Shown here piece after piece: positions 59,613 to 64,000 of a stretch of DNA of 64,000 nucleotides. Made by a program: the position numbers and the translations under genes. The first letter of the stretch is position 1. Every line of letters starts with the position of its first letter. The notes beneath the pieces are model-generated. The model was not told the DNA's origin, did no database searches, and worked only from the letters and a program-made list of their open reading frames with translations. The stretch spans positions 429,501 through 493,500 of the forward strand of contig NC_018324.1 of the NCBI RefSeq assembly GCF_000234665.1. The letters are read 5' to 3'. Source of the DNA: Leishmania mexicana MHOM/GT/2001/U1103. Its lineage: Eukaryota > Euglenozoa > Kinetoplastea > Trypanosomatida > Trypanosomatidae.

Positions 59613-61079
59613 GGCACACAGGTCCTCTCCCCTGCTACTTGGTGCACGTCGATCCTCGGTTGTACGCACCCATACAGTCCACACATAGGTCAAACCATAT
59701 ACACAAGAACAAACGCGCGGCCCCGAGTCTGCACCGGCTAGTGAACACACACAACGTACAGAGAGCCGCCCATGAACAAACGCCGTTGTACGAACGAACG
59801 AGGCAGGTGGTGGCGAGTGGGCAGCACTGCAGAGATGAGTGTGTGGGGCGCGGCAAAGTAAAAGATAACCTGTTTACACGATACACACGATGAGGAGGGG
59901 GGAGGGGAAACTCGTAATGATTAACGAGAGAAACCAACGGGGTGAGACTAGCCCAACAGAGTGGTAGGACGTTGGGCAGCTGTGCGGTGCACGTTGACGT
60001 GTGGTGAAGAAAGATGTGGGCCACGCGTACGAGAAGACGTAGGAGGAAGAAGAGATGATGGTGGTGGAGAGAGGTTAGAGTAGTGATGCTGGGGTAGCGT
60101 AGTGCTAGCACACAAGCAACCACCAGTCGTCTTAATTTCCCCTACCTGTGCTCTGCGAGGGGGCGTGGGGGGTGAGGGTGGGGGTCTTGCTTGTAGCACG
60201 TATTGCATTTCCCTACGCACGGAGAGAAAGAGCTGAAGGGTGCCGAAGGCACTCTTTGGCAAATCTGTGGTGGGAAAAGCACGCCGCTCGAGTCCTCTGC
60301 AGAGGGTTGCTCAGAAGACACAAGTCAATGTGCGCATCGTTCATCCTCTCATGGTCGCAAAACCTTCCATTTTTCCCCCATTCCATGCTGCACATCAAAG
60401 CAAAACCGAGCACGTGAGAGAGATACCATGGCTGAAAAAAGTGCAAACAAACCGTGCACGTCTAAGGGCATACCCGCATCAACAGGCCAGAATGCCATGG
60501 ACTAGTGAGAAGGGCGAGCGACCAGACGAGGAGGGGGGGGACGAGACTGTCGCAAAGCATCCACGGAGAACGAGCCAAGGAGAGAACAACCTCTATCGCC
60601 TCACGCACGCAGCGCATCAAACCCAGCTCGCGTGACAGTGTGTCGCTCCCACACAAACACCACCACAGAACAAAAGCCCCACACCAACACAGATAAGAAA
60701 AACCACACACCCAAACACACACAAAATCCCCTCGCACAAACGGATGACAAAGTGCCAGGGGCTTCACCAACGCTTGAGGCAACAAGCGTGAATCAACGGT
60801 GTTTCATCGTTGCAGGTGCTCCACATCACCCTTTCAGCCCCTGGCGCGTGTCCACGCCGCACACGCGACATCGCACAGAGCGATGGCACGCATGGATAAC
60901 CTGAAGGGGGGATCTTGTAGGCAGAATCACCTCCGCCACAAGCCCAAAGCGGTACTAGTGACCGCTCCACAATACAACAGCAACATCTGCATTCACGAAA
61001 AATATAAAAGGGGAAGAAGCCTGAAACAACAAATAAAAAAAGAGAAGAAGTAAACTGAAAACATCACATCCGCCACCTC
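59613..61079. other. Spacer between VCP and adenylate kinase
   Basis: Contains A/C-rich stretches on the plus strand (about 60640-60730), the complement of T/G-rich 3' UTR and splice-signal sequence on the coding strand. No supported gene. Confidence 0.6.

Positions 61080-64000
<2,921 letters not shown>

Overview
The window reads as nuclear DNA of a trypanosomatid, most likely a Leishmania species. All protein genes are intronless and lie head to tail on one strand for over 50 kb. Polypyrimidine tracts followed by AG (spliced-leader acceptors) precede many starts, and TA and TG microsatellites fill the spacers. Lineage-specific genes are present: amastin, tuzin and a PTS2-tagged glycosomal aldolase. 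The species cannot be fixed from the sequence alone. From memory, aldolase next to RPS9 with VCP and adenylate kinase nearby resembles Leishmania chromosome 36; I could not check this.

Plus-strand polycistron, about 1.3 to 53.7 kb, in order: MEMO-family protein; CorA-like membrane protein; two conserved proteins with mitochondrial-looking N-termini; GPI10 mannosyltransferase; a small membrane protein; a Ser-rich protein; a degenerate PP2C-like protein; a 773-residue unknown; ribosomal protein S9; glycosomal aldolase. A GC-rich amastin/tuzin island follows (about 28.9 to 39.4 kb). After it come a repeat-containing helical protein, a Gemin2-like candidate, two coiled-coil proteins, a membrane J-protein, the NatA auxiliary subunit, and a small protein joining a PARP-type and a PBZ-type zinc finger.

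The amastin/tuzin island holds one intact amastin and two broken tuzins. Three copies of a CT-rich amastin 5' flank are present, and a 100-base assembly gap lies exactly where another amastin should begin. Both tuzins carry the same in-frame TGA. The first also has several frame changes; the second has lost 1164 bp between short repeats and gained a nonsense codon.

Convergent strand-switch region, 53.7 to 58.9 kb: two 747-bp arms, identical by eye except for one base, form a near-perfect inverted repeat around a 497-bp spacer. Each arm carries an intron-containing tRNA-Tyr(GTA), a tRNA-Thr(AGT) and a SIDER-like fragment. The tRNAs point outward and so oppose both incoming Pol II units. To the right, on the minus strand, lie VCP/p97 and an adenylate kinase ending in AKL, a peroxisomal/glycosomal import signal.

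Three almost identical dispersed repeats (SIDER-like, 340-410 bp) lie in spacers at about 3.0, 17.4 and 43.2 kb.
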